Source: Acidimicrobiia bacterium UBA5794 (GTDB lineage Bacteria; Actinomycetota; Acidimicrobiia; Spongiisociales; UBA5794). From it: a DNA stretch of 64,000 nucleotides. The position numbers were made by a program, and so were the translations under genes. Under the pieces are notes generated by a model that was given only the letters and a program-made list of their open reading frames with translations, searched no databases and had not been told where the DNA came from. The stretch spans positions 186,954 to 250,953 of the forward strand of contig DIDS01000020.1 in assembly GCA_002418265.1 (NCBI GenBank), written 5' to 3'. Positions within the stretch are counted from its first letter, which is position 1. Each line of letters starts with the position of its first letter. This document shows, piece by piece, positions 35,538 to 44,210 of this stretch.

Positions 35538-36575
35538 ATGCAGCACGAGACACTTCAGATCCTGTCCGAAGGGGGCACGCTGGTTGGTGAGCCTCCCATC
35601 ACCATCCAACGGACCCGTGAGCTGTACGAGGCAATGGTGATTGGCCGGGTCTATGACCGCAAGTGCACCGCCATGCAGAAACAGGGAAGGCTTGCGACCT
35701 ACGCGCCCTTTGAGGGGCAGGAGGCATGTCAGATTGGTGCGGTTGCTCCGCTCAACAACGATGACTGGGTCGTTGCGACGTACCGTGATGCCGCCGCGAT
35801 GTGGTTTGCCGGATATCCGATGGTCAATCTCATCCTCGGCAGGACCGGAGACGAGCGAGGCGGAAACACACCCGATGGGATCAACGTCCTACCCCCGTCG
35901 ATCACCGTTGGTGGACACATGATCCATGCCGTCGGGACGGCGTGGGCAGACAAGCTGCAATCGAGCGGCCGTGTGTCACTCACCATGTTTGGTGACGGCG
36001 CCACATCTGAGGGTGACTTCCACGAAGCCATGAACTTCGCTGGCGTCTTTGCGACGCCGACCGTCTTCTTCTGCCAGAACAATGGGTGGGCAATCTCGTT
36101 GCCGTTCGAGAGACAAACGGCCGCGGCGTCGCTCGTGGACAAGGCCGTTGGGTATGGCATGCCTGGCATCAAAGTCGACGGAAACGACCTCCTCGCCGTC
36201 GTCAGCGCGACGACGCAGGCTGTCGACGCTGCTCGAGCGGGGGAGGGCCCAACGTTCATCGAGGCGATGACGTACCGCGTAGGGCCGCACACGACGGCCG
36301 ATGATCCCGGCCGCTACCGCACCGAGGACCTGACGACCACGTGGCGAGACCGAGACCCGATCGATCGTGTTCGACGCTATCTCGAGGGCAACGACGCATG
36401 GGATGCGACGTGGGAGAACGATGTTGCTGACACGGCCTCGGCCAAGGTCGAGGACGCGGTCGCCGAAGCAGAAGCGTTGGAACCCTTGAGCGGCAAAGAG
36501 ATCTTCTCCGCGATGTTCGCACAGCCGACCCAGCCACTGATCGACCAACAGGGAATGCTTGCGAGGGACAGCTGA
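35538..36575 (+). CDS. 2-oxoacid dehydrogenase E1 component, alpha subunit
   Basis: 345 residues. The thiamine diphosphate motif is GDGATSEGDFHEAMNFAGVF...QNNGWAIS. Other marks are TYRDAAAMWFAGYP and the phosphorylation-loop-like RVGPHTTADDPGRYRT. It decarboxylates a 2-oxoacid (pyruvate or a branched-chain one) and passes the acyl group to lipoyl-E2. TAGCCT at 35525-35530 lies seven bases before the ATG. The stop overlaps the beta gene by one base. The next genes encode E1-beta and E2; E3 is not in the window. Confidence 0.94.
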   Translation: MQHETLQILSEGGTLVGEPPITIQRTRELYEAMVIGRVYDRKCTAMQKQGRLATYAPFEGQEACQIGAVAPLNNDDWVVATYRDAAAMWFAGYPMVNLILGRTGDERGGNTPDGINVLPPSITVGGHMIHAVGTAWADKLQSSGRVSLTMFGDGATSEGDFHEAMNFAGVFATPTVFFCQNNGWAISLPFERQTAAASLVDKAVGYGMPGIKVDGNDLLAVVSATTQAVDAARAGEGPTFIEAMTYRVGPHTTADDPGRYRTEDLTTTWRDRDPIDRVRRYLEGNDAWDATWENDVADTASAKVEDAVAEAEALEPLSGKEIFSAMFAQPTQPLIDQQGMLARDS

Positions 36576-37549
36576 TGGCCGAACGGACGATGGCCCAGGC
36601 ACTCAACGCCGCGCTCGCTGAGGCGTTGGAGGACCCGTCGGTGATGCTTCTCGGTGAGGATGTCGGAACCACCGGCGGTGTCTTCCGCGTCACTGACGGA
36701 CTCCAGAAGCGCTTTGGCTCCGATCGTGTTGTCGACACCCCTGTCGCTGAATCCGGCATCGTCGGGGCAGCCTTCGGCCTTGCCGTGGCCGGTATGAAGC
36801 CGATCGCCGAGATGCAATTCATGGGGTTCTCCTATCCCGCATACGACCAGATCGTCAACCATGTCTCGCGTATCAGGAATCGTTCCCGCCACCGTTTCAC
36901 AGCGCCGCTCGTGATCCGTATCCCATACGGGGGCGGCATCGGCGCAGCCGAGCATCACTCTGAATCCCTTGAAGCGATCTACGCGCACGTGCCTGGACTC
37001 AAGGTCGTTGTTCCTTCACGTCCGATCGATGCCAAGGGCCTCCTCACCGCAGCGATCGCTGACCCCGATCCCGTCATCTTCCTTGAACCGATCCGGGCCT
37101 ATCGGGCGGTGAAAGAAGAGGTCCCTGATGAGGTATACGAAACCCCGATCGGTGTTGCGTCCATTGAGCGGGTCGGGTCAGATGTCACTCTCATCGCCTA
37201 CGGGGCCATGATGAAGGAGACCCGCCAGGCAGCCGAACTTCTGGCAGCGAACGGTGTGGACGCTGAGGTCATTGATCTCCGCACACTCGTACCGCTCGAT
37301 ACCGAAACGATTCTCGCATCGGTTGAACACACGGGACGGGTGGTTGCGATCCACGAGGCTCCCCGCACGGCAGGTTTTGGTGCAGAGATTGCGGCGGTTG
37401 TCGCCGAGAAGGCGCTGTACTCACTCAAATCACCGATTGCACGCGTCACTGGTTGGGACATCGTCGTTCCACTGCGGCGGGCAGAGAAGCACTACACACC
37501 CGGCGTCGATCGGATCGTCAACGTCGCGATGAGGACCATGGAGGCCTGA
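36575..37549 (+). CDS. 2-oxoacid dehydrogenase E1 component, beta subunit
   Basis: 324 residues, normal length. GEDVGTTGGVFRVTDGLQKRFG, DTPVAESGIVGAAFGLAVAG, the FMGFSYPAYDQIVNHVSRIR segment and the C-terminal EAPRTAGFGAEIAAVVAEKA are family marks. It forms the alpha2-beta2 E1 with the upstream gene and completes the thiamine site. TGATG junctions with both neighbours show tight coupling, so alpha, beta and E2 are made together. Confidence 0.95.
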   Translation: MAERTMAQALNAALAEALEDPSVMLLGEDVGTTGGVFRVTDGLQKRFGSDRVVDTPVAESGIVGAAFGLAVAGMKPIAEMQFMGFSYPAYDQIVNHVSRIRNRSRHRFTAPLVIRIPYGGGIGAAEHHSESLEAIYAHVPGLKVVVPSRPIDAKGLLTAAIADPDPVIFLEPIRAYRAVKEEVPDEVYETPIGVASIERVGSDVTLIAYGAMMKETRQAAELLAANGVDAEVIDLRTLVPLDTETILASVEHTGRVVAIHEAPRTAGFGAEIAAVVAEKALYSLKSPIARVTGWDIVVPLRRAEKHYTPGVDRIVNVAMRTMEA

Positions 37550-38682
37550 TGGCGACCGAGTTTCACCTACCCGACATCGGAGAAGGGCTCGCTGAGGCCA
37601 CCATCCTGCACTGGTTTGTCGATGTTGGCGATCGCGTCGAGGCGGATGCACCACTCGTCGAGGTCGAAACGGACAAGGCGGTTGTGGAGATACCAGCACC
37701 GATCGGCGGTGTCGTCCTCCACCACGGCGCAGAGGCTGATGAGGTGCTTGCGGTGGAACATCTTCTCGCTGTGATCGGTGAGGAAGGAGAGCTTTGGGCG
37801 GCGTCGGTGGCTCCTCCCGAGATCACCCTCGGAGAGTCAACGGACGATGCCGCGCCGATCGTCGGCACACTTGAATCAGACCCAGCGCCAGCTGTTGTGT
37901 CGGGTGTTCAGGCGCTTCCGCTGGTACGGAGACTCGCGTCAGAACTCGGTGTCGATTTGGAGACGGTTTCGGGTACGGGGCCGGGAGGTCGTATCACCGA
38001 GGATGATGTGCGCGAGGCGGCGTCGCATTCCCTTGGGCCCCACACGCGTGTTCCGTTCAGTGCGACCCGAAAGGCCATCATCCGCAACCTCACGCGCTCA
38101 TGGAAAGAGATTCCCCACGTCACGACGTATGGGACGGTCGACGCATCAGCGCTTCTTGCTGCGCGAGCCGACGCTGGGAAGGTGCCGCTTGAAGCCCTGC
38201 TGATCACAAGGCTTGTGCCACTTCTCAAGAAATTCCGAGCGTTCAACGCAACGTTCGCCCCCGACGCCGTCATCGAACACGACCGCTACGACATCGGGTT
38301 CGCCGTCGACACGCCCGACGGGCTCATGGTTGCGGTCATCACAGACGTTGACACAAAGTCAATCGAAACGCTCGGAGCCGAAATACGCGACCTTGCAGCC
38401 GGGGCGAAGGCTCGCACCCTCGGACGAGAGCAGCTGACGGGCCAGACCTTCACCATCTCCAACATCGGTGCCGTCGGCGGACGCTTCGGGACACCGATCG
38501 TTCCGTACGGAACCACCGCCATTCTGTCGATCGGGCGCGCCCAGCCTGAAGCGGTTGTGCGCGATGGTGAGATCGTCATCGCAGCCGAGTTCCCGCTGTC
38601 GCTTTCGTACGATCACCGTGTCATCGACGGGGGCACCGGGCGGTCGTTCATGGCCGACCTCATCACTGCCTTGGGAACCTGA
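37549..38682 (+). CDS. Dihydrolipoyl acyltransferase (E2)
   Basis: 377 residues. One lipoyl domain (about residues 1-80) with the lipoylated Lys in VETDKAVVEIPAP, then a linker, a peripheral-subunit-binding domain (LVRRLASELGVDLETVSGTGPGGRITEDDV), a further linker and the acyltransferase core ending in SLSYDHRVIDGGTG with catalytic HRxxDG. It transfers the acyl group to CoA. A single lipoyl domain and short linkers make it smaller than many actinobacterial E2 proteins, closer to branched-chain type. Overlaps E1-beta by one base. Confidence 0.94.
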   Translation: MATEFHLPDIGEGLAEATILHWFVDVGDRVEADAPLVEVETDKAVVEIPAPIGGVVLHHGAEADEVLAVEHLLAVIGEEGELWAASVAPPEITLGESTDDAAPIVGTLESDPAPAVVSGVQALPLVRRLASELGVDLETVSGTGPGGRITEDDVREAASHSLGPHTRVPFSATRKAIIRNLTRSWKEIPHVTTYGTVDASALLAARADAGKVPLEALLITRLVPLLKKFRAFNATFAPDAVIEHDRYDIGFAVDTPDGLMVAVITDVDTKSIETLGAEIRDLAAGAKARTLGREQLTGQTFTISNIGAVGGRFGTPIVPYGTTAILSIGRAQPEAVVRDGEIVIAAEFPLSLSYDHRVIDGGTGRSFMADLITALGT

Positions 38683-38740
38683 CTCGGGGGAGTTCGTGTT
38701 GATGATTCCCCGTGCTGGCGCGGGGCTACTCTCATCGGTC

Positions 38741-39619
38741 ATGGGCGATCATCACGTACATCTTCATCCTCACGGTGCCTATGACGGTGTCGGCCCAGAG
38801 CCGGGAATCTACCCGGATGGCTTCATCGACAGCTTTGTAGAGCACGGACTGGCCAACGGCGCGGACGAAATCGGGTTCACCGAGCACCTGTATCGCTGCC
38901 ATGAGTCTGCTGAGGTGCTGGGTGAGTGGTGGCAGGACGCTGAGTATCCCGATCTGGCAAAACTGTCAGTCGAACATGTGATGCTTGAAAGGGTGCTCTC
39001 CCTCGACCGGTATGTGGCCGTTGTCACCGACGCCAAGGATCGGGGTTTGCCGGTGCTGTTGGGGCTCGAGGTCGACTTCTTTCCCGAGACGATCGAGGCG
39101 GTGGTTGCCCTTCTCGATCGATATCCATTCGACTTTCTGATCGGATCCACCCATTGGATTCGGGAGTGGGGTTTTGACGTGCCAAATCAGGTCTACGAGT
39201 TTGATCGCCGGGGGGTGCGGAAGGCCTATGAGGAGTACTTTGCGATTGAGACAGAACTTGCCGCTTCAGGAACCGTCGACGTGTTGGCTCATGCTGATGT
39301 GGTGAAGAAGCTCGGTAGGAATCTCCCTGAACCACCAAGCGACCTCCACGAGCAGTTGGCGGCCGCTGCCGGTCGGTCGGGGGTGGCAATCGAGGTTTCC
39401 ACGGCCGGGCTTTACCAGCCAGTGAACGAAATGTATCCGCATCCCGACCTTCTCACTCGGTTTCATGCACATGGCGTACCGATCACGATCTCGTCCGATG
39501 CACACCGTCCGGAGGAGACTGCCCGTGATCGCGACCTTGCAGTCGAGTTCGCCCGCTCCGTCGGTTACCGCGAGCGGGTGACGTTTTCCCAACGCGAGCG
39601 ACGGTCCATTCCGCTCTAG
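38741..39619 (+). CDS. PHP-domain phosphatase, histidinol-phosphatase-like
   Basis: 292 residues from ATG 38741. PHP motifs: HHVHLHPHGAYDG at the N-terminus, EIGFTEHLYR, LGLEVDFFPETIEAV, STHWIREW, DVLAHADVVKKLG and ITISSDAHRPEETAR near the C-terminus, the set of metal ligands for HisK-type histidinol phosphatases. The substrate may be histidinol phosphate or another phosphate ester; no other his gene is near. An in-frame ATG at 38702 with GGGGGAG nine bases upstream is an alternative start. It is 58 bases after the E2 stop. Confidence 0.9.
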   Translation: MGDHHVHLHPHGAYDGVGPEPGIYPDGFIDSFVEHGLANGADEIGFTEHLYRCHESAEVLGEWWQDAEYPDLAKLSVEHVMLERVLSLDRYVAVVTDAKDRGLPVLLGLEVDFFPETIEAVVALLDRYPFDFLIGSTHWIREWGFDVPNQVYEFDRRGVRKAYEEYFAIETELAASGTVDVLAHADVVKKLGRNLPEPPSDLHEQLAAAAGRSGVAIEVSTAGLYQPVNEMYPHPDLLTRFHAHGVPITISSDAHRPEETARDRDLAVEFARSVGYRERVTFSQRERRSIPL

Positions 39620-39641
39620 ATGTGGCGATACACTCGCTGGA

Positions 39642-40958
39642 ATGTCTGCACCCACCATCTGGCTGACCACGCTCGGCTGTTCAAAGAACCAGGTCGATTC
39701 GCACAAGATCTCTTCCGTCTTGGGCGATTCCGGCTACGTCGAGGCCAAGAGCCCTGAGCTCGCCGATGTCGTGATGGTCAACACCTGTGGATTCATCGAG
39801 GACGCCCGACGTGAATCGGTCCAGACGATTCTCGATCTTGCCGACGCCAAGCGAGCCGATGCCAAACTCGTCGTCATGGGCTGCATGGCACAGCGCTACG
39901 AGTCCGAGCTGGTGGCGGCACTCCCTGAGGCTGACGCTGTGATCGGGCTTGACCGGTATCCCGAACTCGTTTCCAGACTCGACGCCTTGACGGGTTGGCA
40001 GCCGATTGAGATCTCAGGTGTGAAGCGGTCGCACATGGACATCCTTGAGGTCGTGAACCGTCCGACACCCACGACACCCTTCGCCTACGTCAAAGTTGCC
40101 GAGGGATGCAACAAGACGTGTGCATTCTGTGCCATTCCGCTGATCCGGGGCAAGCAACGATCACGGGCGAGCACGGGCATCATCGCCGAGATCGAGGGTT
40201 TGGTGGCAGCGGGAGTCCAAGAGGTCGTCCTCGTGGCGCAGGACCTTGCAGCGTACGGTCGCGACAACGGTGCGGGATCGATCGAAGCCCTGGTCGCCGA
40301 CGCAGCAGACGTCGACGGTCTGCACAGGCTGAGGCTCTTCTACCTCTACCCCCGAGAGATCCGCCAAGGGCTCATCGATGTCATGGCTGGGCACACAACG
40401 ATCGCCAATTACTTTGACCTCAGCCTGCAGCACGCATCACCCTCGCTGCTTCGATCGATGCGACGACCCGGCAGTGGTGAAAAGCATCTGGCACTCATCG
40501 ATCGCATCCGTGACGCTGCACCCGACGCCGCGACACGGTCTTCGTTCATCGTCGGGTATCCAGGCGAAACGGAAAAGGACCATGGTGAGCTGTGCGATTT
40601 CCTCGAAACGGCAAGGCTCGACTGGGCAGGCTTCTTTCCTTACTCGAGAGAGGAAGGCACCACCGCCGCAGACCTTCCCGATCAGCTACCCCACGAAGTG
40701 GTCATGGAGCGCTTGCGGGAGGTACAGCAAATCCAAGATGACATCACCGCCACCACAAATGCCGCTGTCATGGGCTCAACGCTCTCCGTCCTCATCGATC
40801 AGGTGGAAGACGGTCAGGCAGTTGGACGCTCGTATCGGGAAGCTCCCGAGATCGACGGCATGATCCTCCTCGACAAGGGAAACGCTGGCGACTGGGTCCA
40901 CGCCCGTATCGACGGAGCCTACGGAACGGATCTCTCGGCGTCGGTGGTTGAGACGTGA
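39642..40958 (+). CDS. rimO: Ribosomal protein S12 methylthiotransferase RimO
   Basis: 438 residues. MTTase domain with the auxiliary-cluster Cys in TLGCSKNQVDSH, NTCGFIEDAR and MGCMAQRY; radical-SAM motif CNKTCAFC in VAEGCNKTCAFCAIPLIRGKQRSR; TRAM domain at the C-terminus. It adds a methylthio group to Asp of ribosomal protein S12. The FIEDARRES and IPLIRGKQRSR signatures fit RimO and separate it from MiaB, also in this window. TACACT at 39629-39634 lies seven bases before the ATG. Confidence 0.95.
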   Translation: MSAPTIWLTTLGCSKNQVDSHKISSVLGDSGYVEAKSPELADVVMVNTCGFIEDARRESVQTILDLADAKRADAKLVVMGCMAQRYESELVAALPEADAVIGLDRYPELVSRLDALTGWQPIEISGVKRSHMDILEVVNRPTPTTPFAYVKVAEGCNKTCAFCAIPLIRGKQRSRASTGIIAEIEGLVAAGVQEVVLVAQDLAAYGRDNGAGSIEALVADAADVDGLHRLRLFYLYPREIRQGLIDVMAGHTTIANYFDLSLQHASPSLLRSMRRPGSGEKHLALIDRIRDAAPDAATRSSFIVGYPGETEKDHGELCDFLETARLDWAGFFPYSREEGTTAADLPDQLPHEVVMERLREVQQIQDDITATTNAAVMGSTLSVLIDQVEDGQAVGRSYREAPEIDGMILLDKGNAGDWVHARIDGAYGTDLSASVVET

Positions 40959-42193
40959 TTGTTGAGACCCTTGCTGTTGGGACGGAGCTGCTCCTTGGTC
41001 AGATTGTCAACACCAACGCGTCCGACATAGCGGTTCGCCTCGCAGACTCCGGGATCACCCATATGCGACAATCCGTCGTCGGAGACAACCGCGATCGCAT
41101 GGATGGAGCCATCGCCGCGGCCGTCAAGCGATCCGACGCGCTGATCATCACCGGGGGTATCGGCCCCACCCGGGACGATGCCACACGCGAGAGTGTCGCT
41201 GCGGTCGCTGGCGTACCGCTCGTATTGGACGAGGAGTACGCAGCCGAAATGCGTGCCGCGTGGCAGGCGCGTGGGAGCCAGTTCGCGGAATCGAACATGA
41301 AGCAGGCATATCGTCCACAGGGTGCTGTCGTGATCGACAATCCGAAGGGGTCTGCACCGGGCTTTCGAATCAAGATCGGGGACTGCTGGGTCATCTGTCT
41401 TCCCGGAGTGCCTGCTGAGATGCGCACGATGCTTGACGACACGGTCATGCCTTTCCTACTCGCCGAATCCGGGACCGCACCCGGCGTGGTCACCAGCCGG
41501 ATGCTCCGCAGCTGGGGCATGTCTGAGGCGAAGGTCGGTGAGGTGCTCGATGATCTCTTCACAGGTTCAGTCAATCCGACGGTGGCTTTCCTTGCTTCGG
41601 AAGGTGAGATCAAGATCAGGTTGACCGCAGCTGCGGCTTCAACCGTCGAGGCGGAGGCGCTGATCGCTCCCGTCGAGGCAGAGGTGCGTGCACGCCTTGG
41701 TGATCTGATCTTCGGGGTAGATGACGAAACGATCGAACGGGTGATCCACAACCAGCTCTTGGATCATGGGTGGACGATCGGATCGGCTGAATCAGCAACC
41801 GGTGGTCTCATCGCACGACGACTCACGATGATTGGCGGCTCCAGCGTCACCTTCCGTGGTTCGATCGTTGCATACGCGACAGACCTCAAGACAGCGATCC
41901 TCGGAGTTCCATCGAGCCTCATCGAAGAACACGGCGTTGTCTCACAGGAAACCGCGGTCGCGATGGCACGAGGCGCCCGAGGAGTCCTTGGCAGCGACCT
42001 TGCGGTCGCCGTCACCGGTTCGGCGGGACCCGAACCGATGGAGCAACCCGTTGGGACGATGATTGTCGCCGTTGCCACACCGACCGCCGAACAGGTGCGA
42101 ACCTTCACCATGCCAGGTGACCGCGAACGCATCAGGGCCTACACGGCCACCGCGGCGCTTCACATGGTGCGCTCTGCCCTTGAGGCGGAGTAA
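40955..42193 (+). CDS. cinA: CinA: NMN amidohydrolase with MoCF-like domain
   Basis: 412 residues, full length. The N-terminal MoCF-like domain (GTELLLGQIVNTNASDIA, ITGGIGPTRDDATRES) is followed by the C-terminal nicotinamide-nucleotide amidase domain (SAESATGGLIARRLTMIGGSS and VAVTGSAGPEP). It deamidates NMN in NAD recycling and also has ADP-ribose pyrophosphatase activity in some bacteria. GTG start, four-base overlap with rimO. cinA upstream of recA is common in Gram-positive bacteria. Confidence 0.95.
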   Translation: MIVETLAVGTELLLGQIVNTNASDIAVRLADSGITHMRQSVVGDNRDRMDGAIAAAVKRSDALIITGGIGPTRDDATRESVAAVAGVPLVLDEEYAAEMRAAWQARGSQFAESNMKQAYRPQGAVVIDNPKGSAPGFRIKIGDCWVICLPGVPAEMRTMLDDTVMPFLLAESGTAPGVVTSRMLRSWGMSEAKVGEVLDDLFTGSVNPTVAFLASEGEIKIRLTAAAASTVEAEALIAPVEAEVRARLGDLIFGVDDETIERVIHNQLLDHGWTIGSAESATGGLIARRLTMIGGSSVTFRGSIVAYATDLKTAILGVPSSLIEEHGVVSQETAVAMARGARGVLGSDLAVAVTGSAGPEPMEQPVGTMIVAVATPTAEQVRTFTMPGDRERIRAYTATAALHMVRSALEAE

Positions 42194-42195
42194 TC

Positions 42196-42753
42196 GTGTC
42201 CGGCAATGTCTTTCTTGCAGTTGACCTCACCGACACCTCACGGCATGCCCTTGCGTCGACCCTCTCCGAAAGTGGCGCTGCGGTGCGGATCCCCGGTCGG
42301 CGTACGAGGCCGAACAACTGGCACATCACGCTTCGATTCCTCGGTGAAGCCACCGAGGTTGAAACAGACCGGCTCGCAGAGCGCACGGAATCCCTGCTCA
42401 AGCTGTTCGCTCCCGGCCGTGGCGCGGTGTCGGTGGACGGTCTCGGTGCGTTTCCGAGGCCTGCCAAAGCGACGGTTCTTTTTGCCTCGATCGCCGACCG
42501 GTCAGGTCTTCTGGCTGCTCTCGCCGGGATCTGTGATGAGGCGGCGACTGATGTCGGCTTTGAACCAGAGGGACGACCGTTTGTCCCTCATCTGACGCTG
42601 TCACGCATCCGGCCTCCGCGCGACCTCCGATCCCTTGTTGACCGTCTTGAACTCGTCCCGGTCAAGATCGACGTCACCGCCGTCACGATGTTTGAAACCG
42701 CCGAGACACCGAACGGCATCACCTATGTCCCGCTCCATGTTCATGAGCTGTGA
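42196..42753 (+). CDS. thpR: RNA 2',3'-cyclic phosphodiesterase
   Basis: 185 residues. Two HxTx motifs of the 2H phosphoesterase superfamily are present: HITL in NNWHITLRFLGE and HLTL in FVPHLTLSRIRPP. ThpR opens 2',3'-cyclic phosphates and can ligate 2'-5' in vitro. It follows cinA by 2 bases, completing the cinA-thpR-recA order seen in actinobacteria. GTG start. The recA promoter begins 17 bases past its stop. Confidence 0.93.
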   Translation: MSGNVFLAVDLTDTSRHALASTLSESGAAVRIPGRRTRPNNWHITLRFLGEATEVETDRLAERTESLLKLFAPGRGAVSVDGLGAFPRPAKATVLFASIADRSGLLAALAGICDEAATDVGFEPEGRPFVPHLTLSRIRPPRDLRSLVDRLELVPVKIDVTAVTMFETAETPNGITYVPLHVHEL

Positions 42754-42769
42754 GCTCGCCGCGAAAGCC

Positions 42770-42798
42770 TTGGCGTCGAACACCTGTTCGGTTAGGGT
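42770..42798 (+). promoter_or_regulatory. recA promoter with LexA (SOS) box
   Basis: TTGGCG (42770-42775), a 17-base spacer and TAGGGT (42793-42798). The LexA box TCGAACACCTGTTCGG at 42776-42791 (one mismatch) fills the spacer in the same register as at dnaE2. Confidence 0.88.
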
Positions 42799-42884
42799 GT
42801 TGTTCACACCACCTCACAATCTGTCATACGTGGCAGGTACGTTGATGGGACACGACGAACATGGGGACACGAAAGGAAGCGCAC

Positions 42885-43979
42885 ATGGCAACTTCGCCTG
42901 AAGACAAAGAACGAGCTGAAAAGGGCAAGAATCTCGACATCGCGATGTCTCAGATCGAGCGGCAGTTCGGCAAGGGCGCCATCATGCGACTCGGTACCGA
43001 TGAGGTCACCAAGATGGACATCATCCCCACGGGTGCACTGTCGCTTGACCTTGCCCTGGGTATTGGTGGTCTTCCCCGTGGGCGTGTGGTTGAGATCTAT
43101 GGCCCCGAATCGTCGGGAAAGACGACTCTTGCACTCCATGTCATCGCCGAGGCACAGCGCAACGGTGGCAATGCTGCCTTCATCGACGCGGAGCACGCCC
43201 TCGACCCCATCTATGCGAAGGCGATCGGGGTCGACATCGATGAGCTGTTGATATCCCAGCCCGATACCGGAGAGCAGGCTCTTGAAATAGCCGACATGTT
43301 GATTCGCTCCGGTGCGCTTGATGTCGTCGTGATCGACTCCGTTGCGGCACTGGTGCCGAGGGCAGAACTCGAGGGTGACATGGGGGATACCCACGTTGGT
43401 CTCCAGGCACGCCTGATGTCCCAAGCACTTCGCAAGCTGTCAGGGACGATCAACCGATCGCACACGACTGCGATCTTCATCAATCAGTTGCGAGAGAAGA
43501 TCGGTGTCATGTTCGGTTCGCCTGAAACAACACCTGGAGGGCGCGCACTCAAGTTCTATGCGAGCGTACGCATCGATATTCGTCGTATCGAGGCCATCAA
43601 GGTCGGGACGGAAAACATCGGCAACCGCGTGCGGACCAAGATCGTCAAGAACAAGGTTGCGCCTCCGTTCCGTCTCGCCGAGTTTGACATCATGTTCGGT
43701 GAAGGAATTTCACGAGAGGGGAGCCTTCTTGATGTCGCGGTTGAAGAAGGCATCGTGCACAAGGCAGGAGCGTGGTTCACCTACGACGGAGATCAACTCG
43801 GTCAGGGGCGCGAGAAGGCCAAGGACTATCTCCGCCAGAACCCCGAACTTGCGATGCAGCTTCAGGATCAGGTCCTGCGATCGGTGGGTGTCATCGATGA
43901 CAACGCCAAGGCGGTTGTTGACGGTGCGACAGACACTGCAGCCGATGGTGAGGAATCCGAGGAGTCGGAGAGTCAATAG
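42885..43979 (+). CDS. recA: Recombinase RecA
   Basis: 364 residues. N-terminal helix, Walker A GPESSGKTT, the MAW-like region AALVPRAELEGDMGDTHVGLQARLMSQALRKL, the loop-2 segment ETTPGGRALKFYASVRIDIRR, and an acidic Glu/Ser-rich tail (GEESEESESQ). It forms filaments for homologous recombination and stimulates LexA self-cleavage. AAGGAAG lies six bases before ATG 42885, so this start is preferred to ATG 42861. Transcription starts about 80 bases upstream after the LexA box. No recX follows. Confidence 0.98.
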   Translation: MATSPEDKERAEKGKNLDIAMSQIERQFGKGAIMRLGTDEVTKMDIIPTGALSLDLALGIGGLPRGRVVEIYGPESSGKTTLALHVIAEAQRNGGNAAFIDAEHALDPIYAKAIGVDIDELLISQPDTGEQALEIADMLIRSGALDVVVIDSVAALVPRAELEGDMGDTHVGLQARLMSQALRKLSGTINRSHTTAIFINQLREKIGVMFGSPETTPGGRALKFYASVRIDIRRIEAIKVGTENIGNRVRTKIVKNKVAPPFRLAEFDIMFGEGISREGSLLDVAVEEGIVHKAGAWFTYDGDQLGQGREKAKDYLRQNPELAMQLQDQVLRSVGVIDDNAKAVVDGATDTAADGEESEESESQ

Positions 43980-44138
43980 CAAACAAACTCATATTTCGCG
44001 TTTCCAGAATGGCTTTCGTGTTGTAGCATCAGAGCACAACACACACAAACACTGAAACCGAACTGAGACATGACCGAACGAAGCAGAGCTACAAGGTGAT
44101 GACCGGGTAATCCGACCCATCCAACGTATATCGTGTGT

Positions 44139-44164
44139 GTGCCGAGCCCTGTGTGGCTCGGCAC
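44139..44164 (+). terminator. Hairpin between recA and rny, probable terminator
   Basis: GTGCCGAGCC pairs perfectly with GGCTCGGCAC around CTGTGT, followed by CGTCGTTTG. The 10-base stem and its place 160 bases after the recA stop support termination of recA transcripts. Confidence 0.65.
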
Positions 44165-44210
44165 CGTCGTTTGCAACCTTCGTTTGTGTCTCGCCAGGAG
44201 CGAGAACAAG

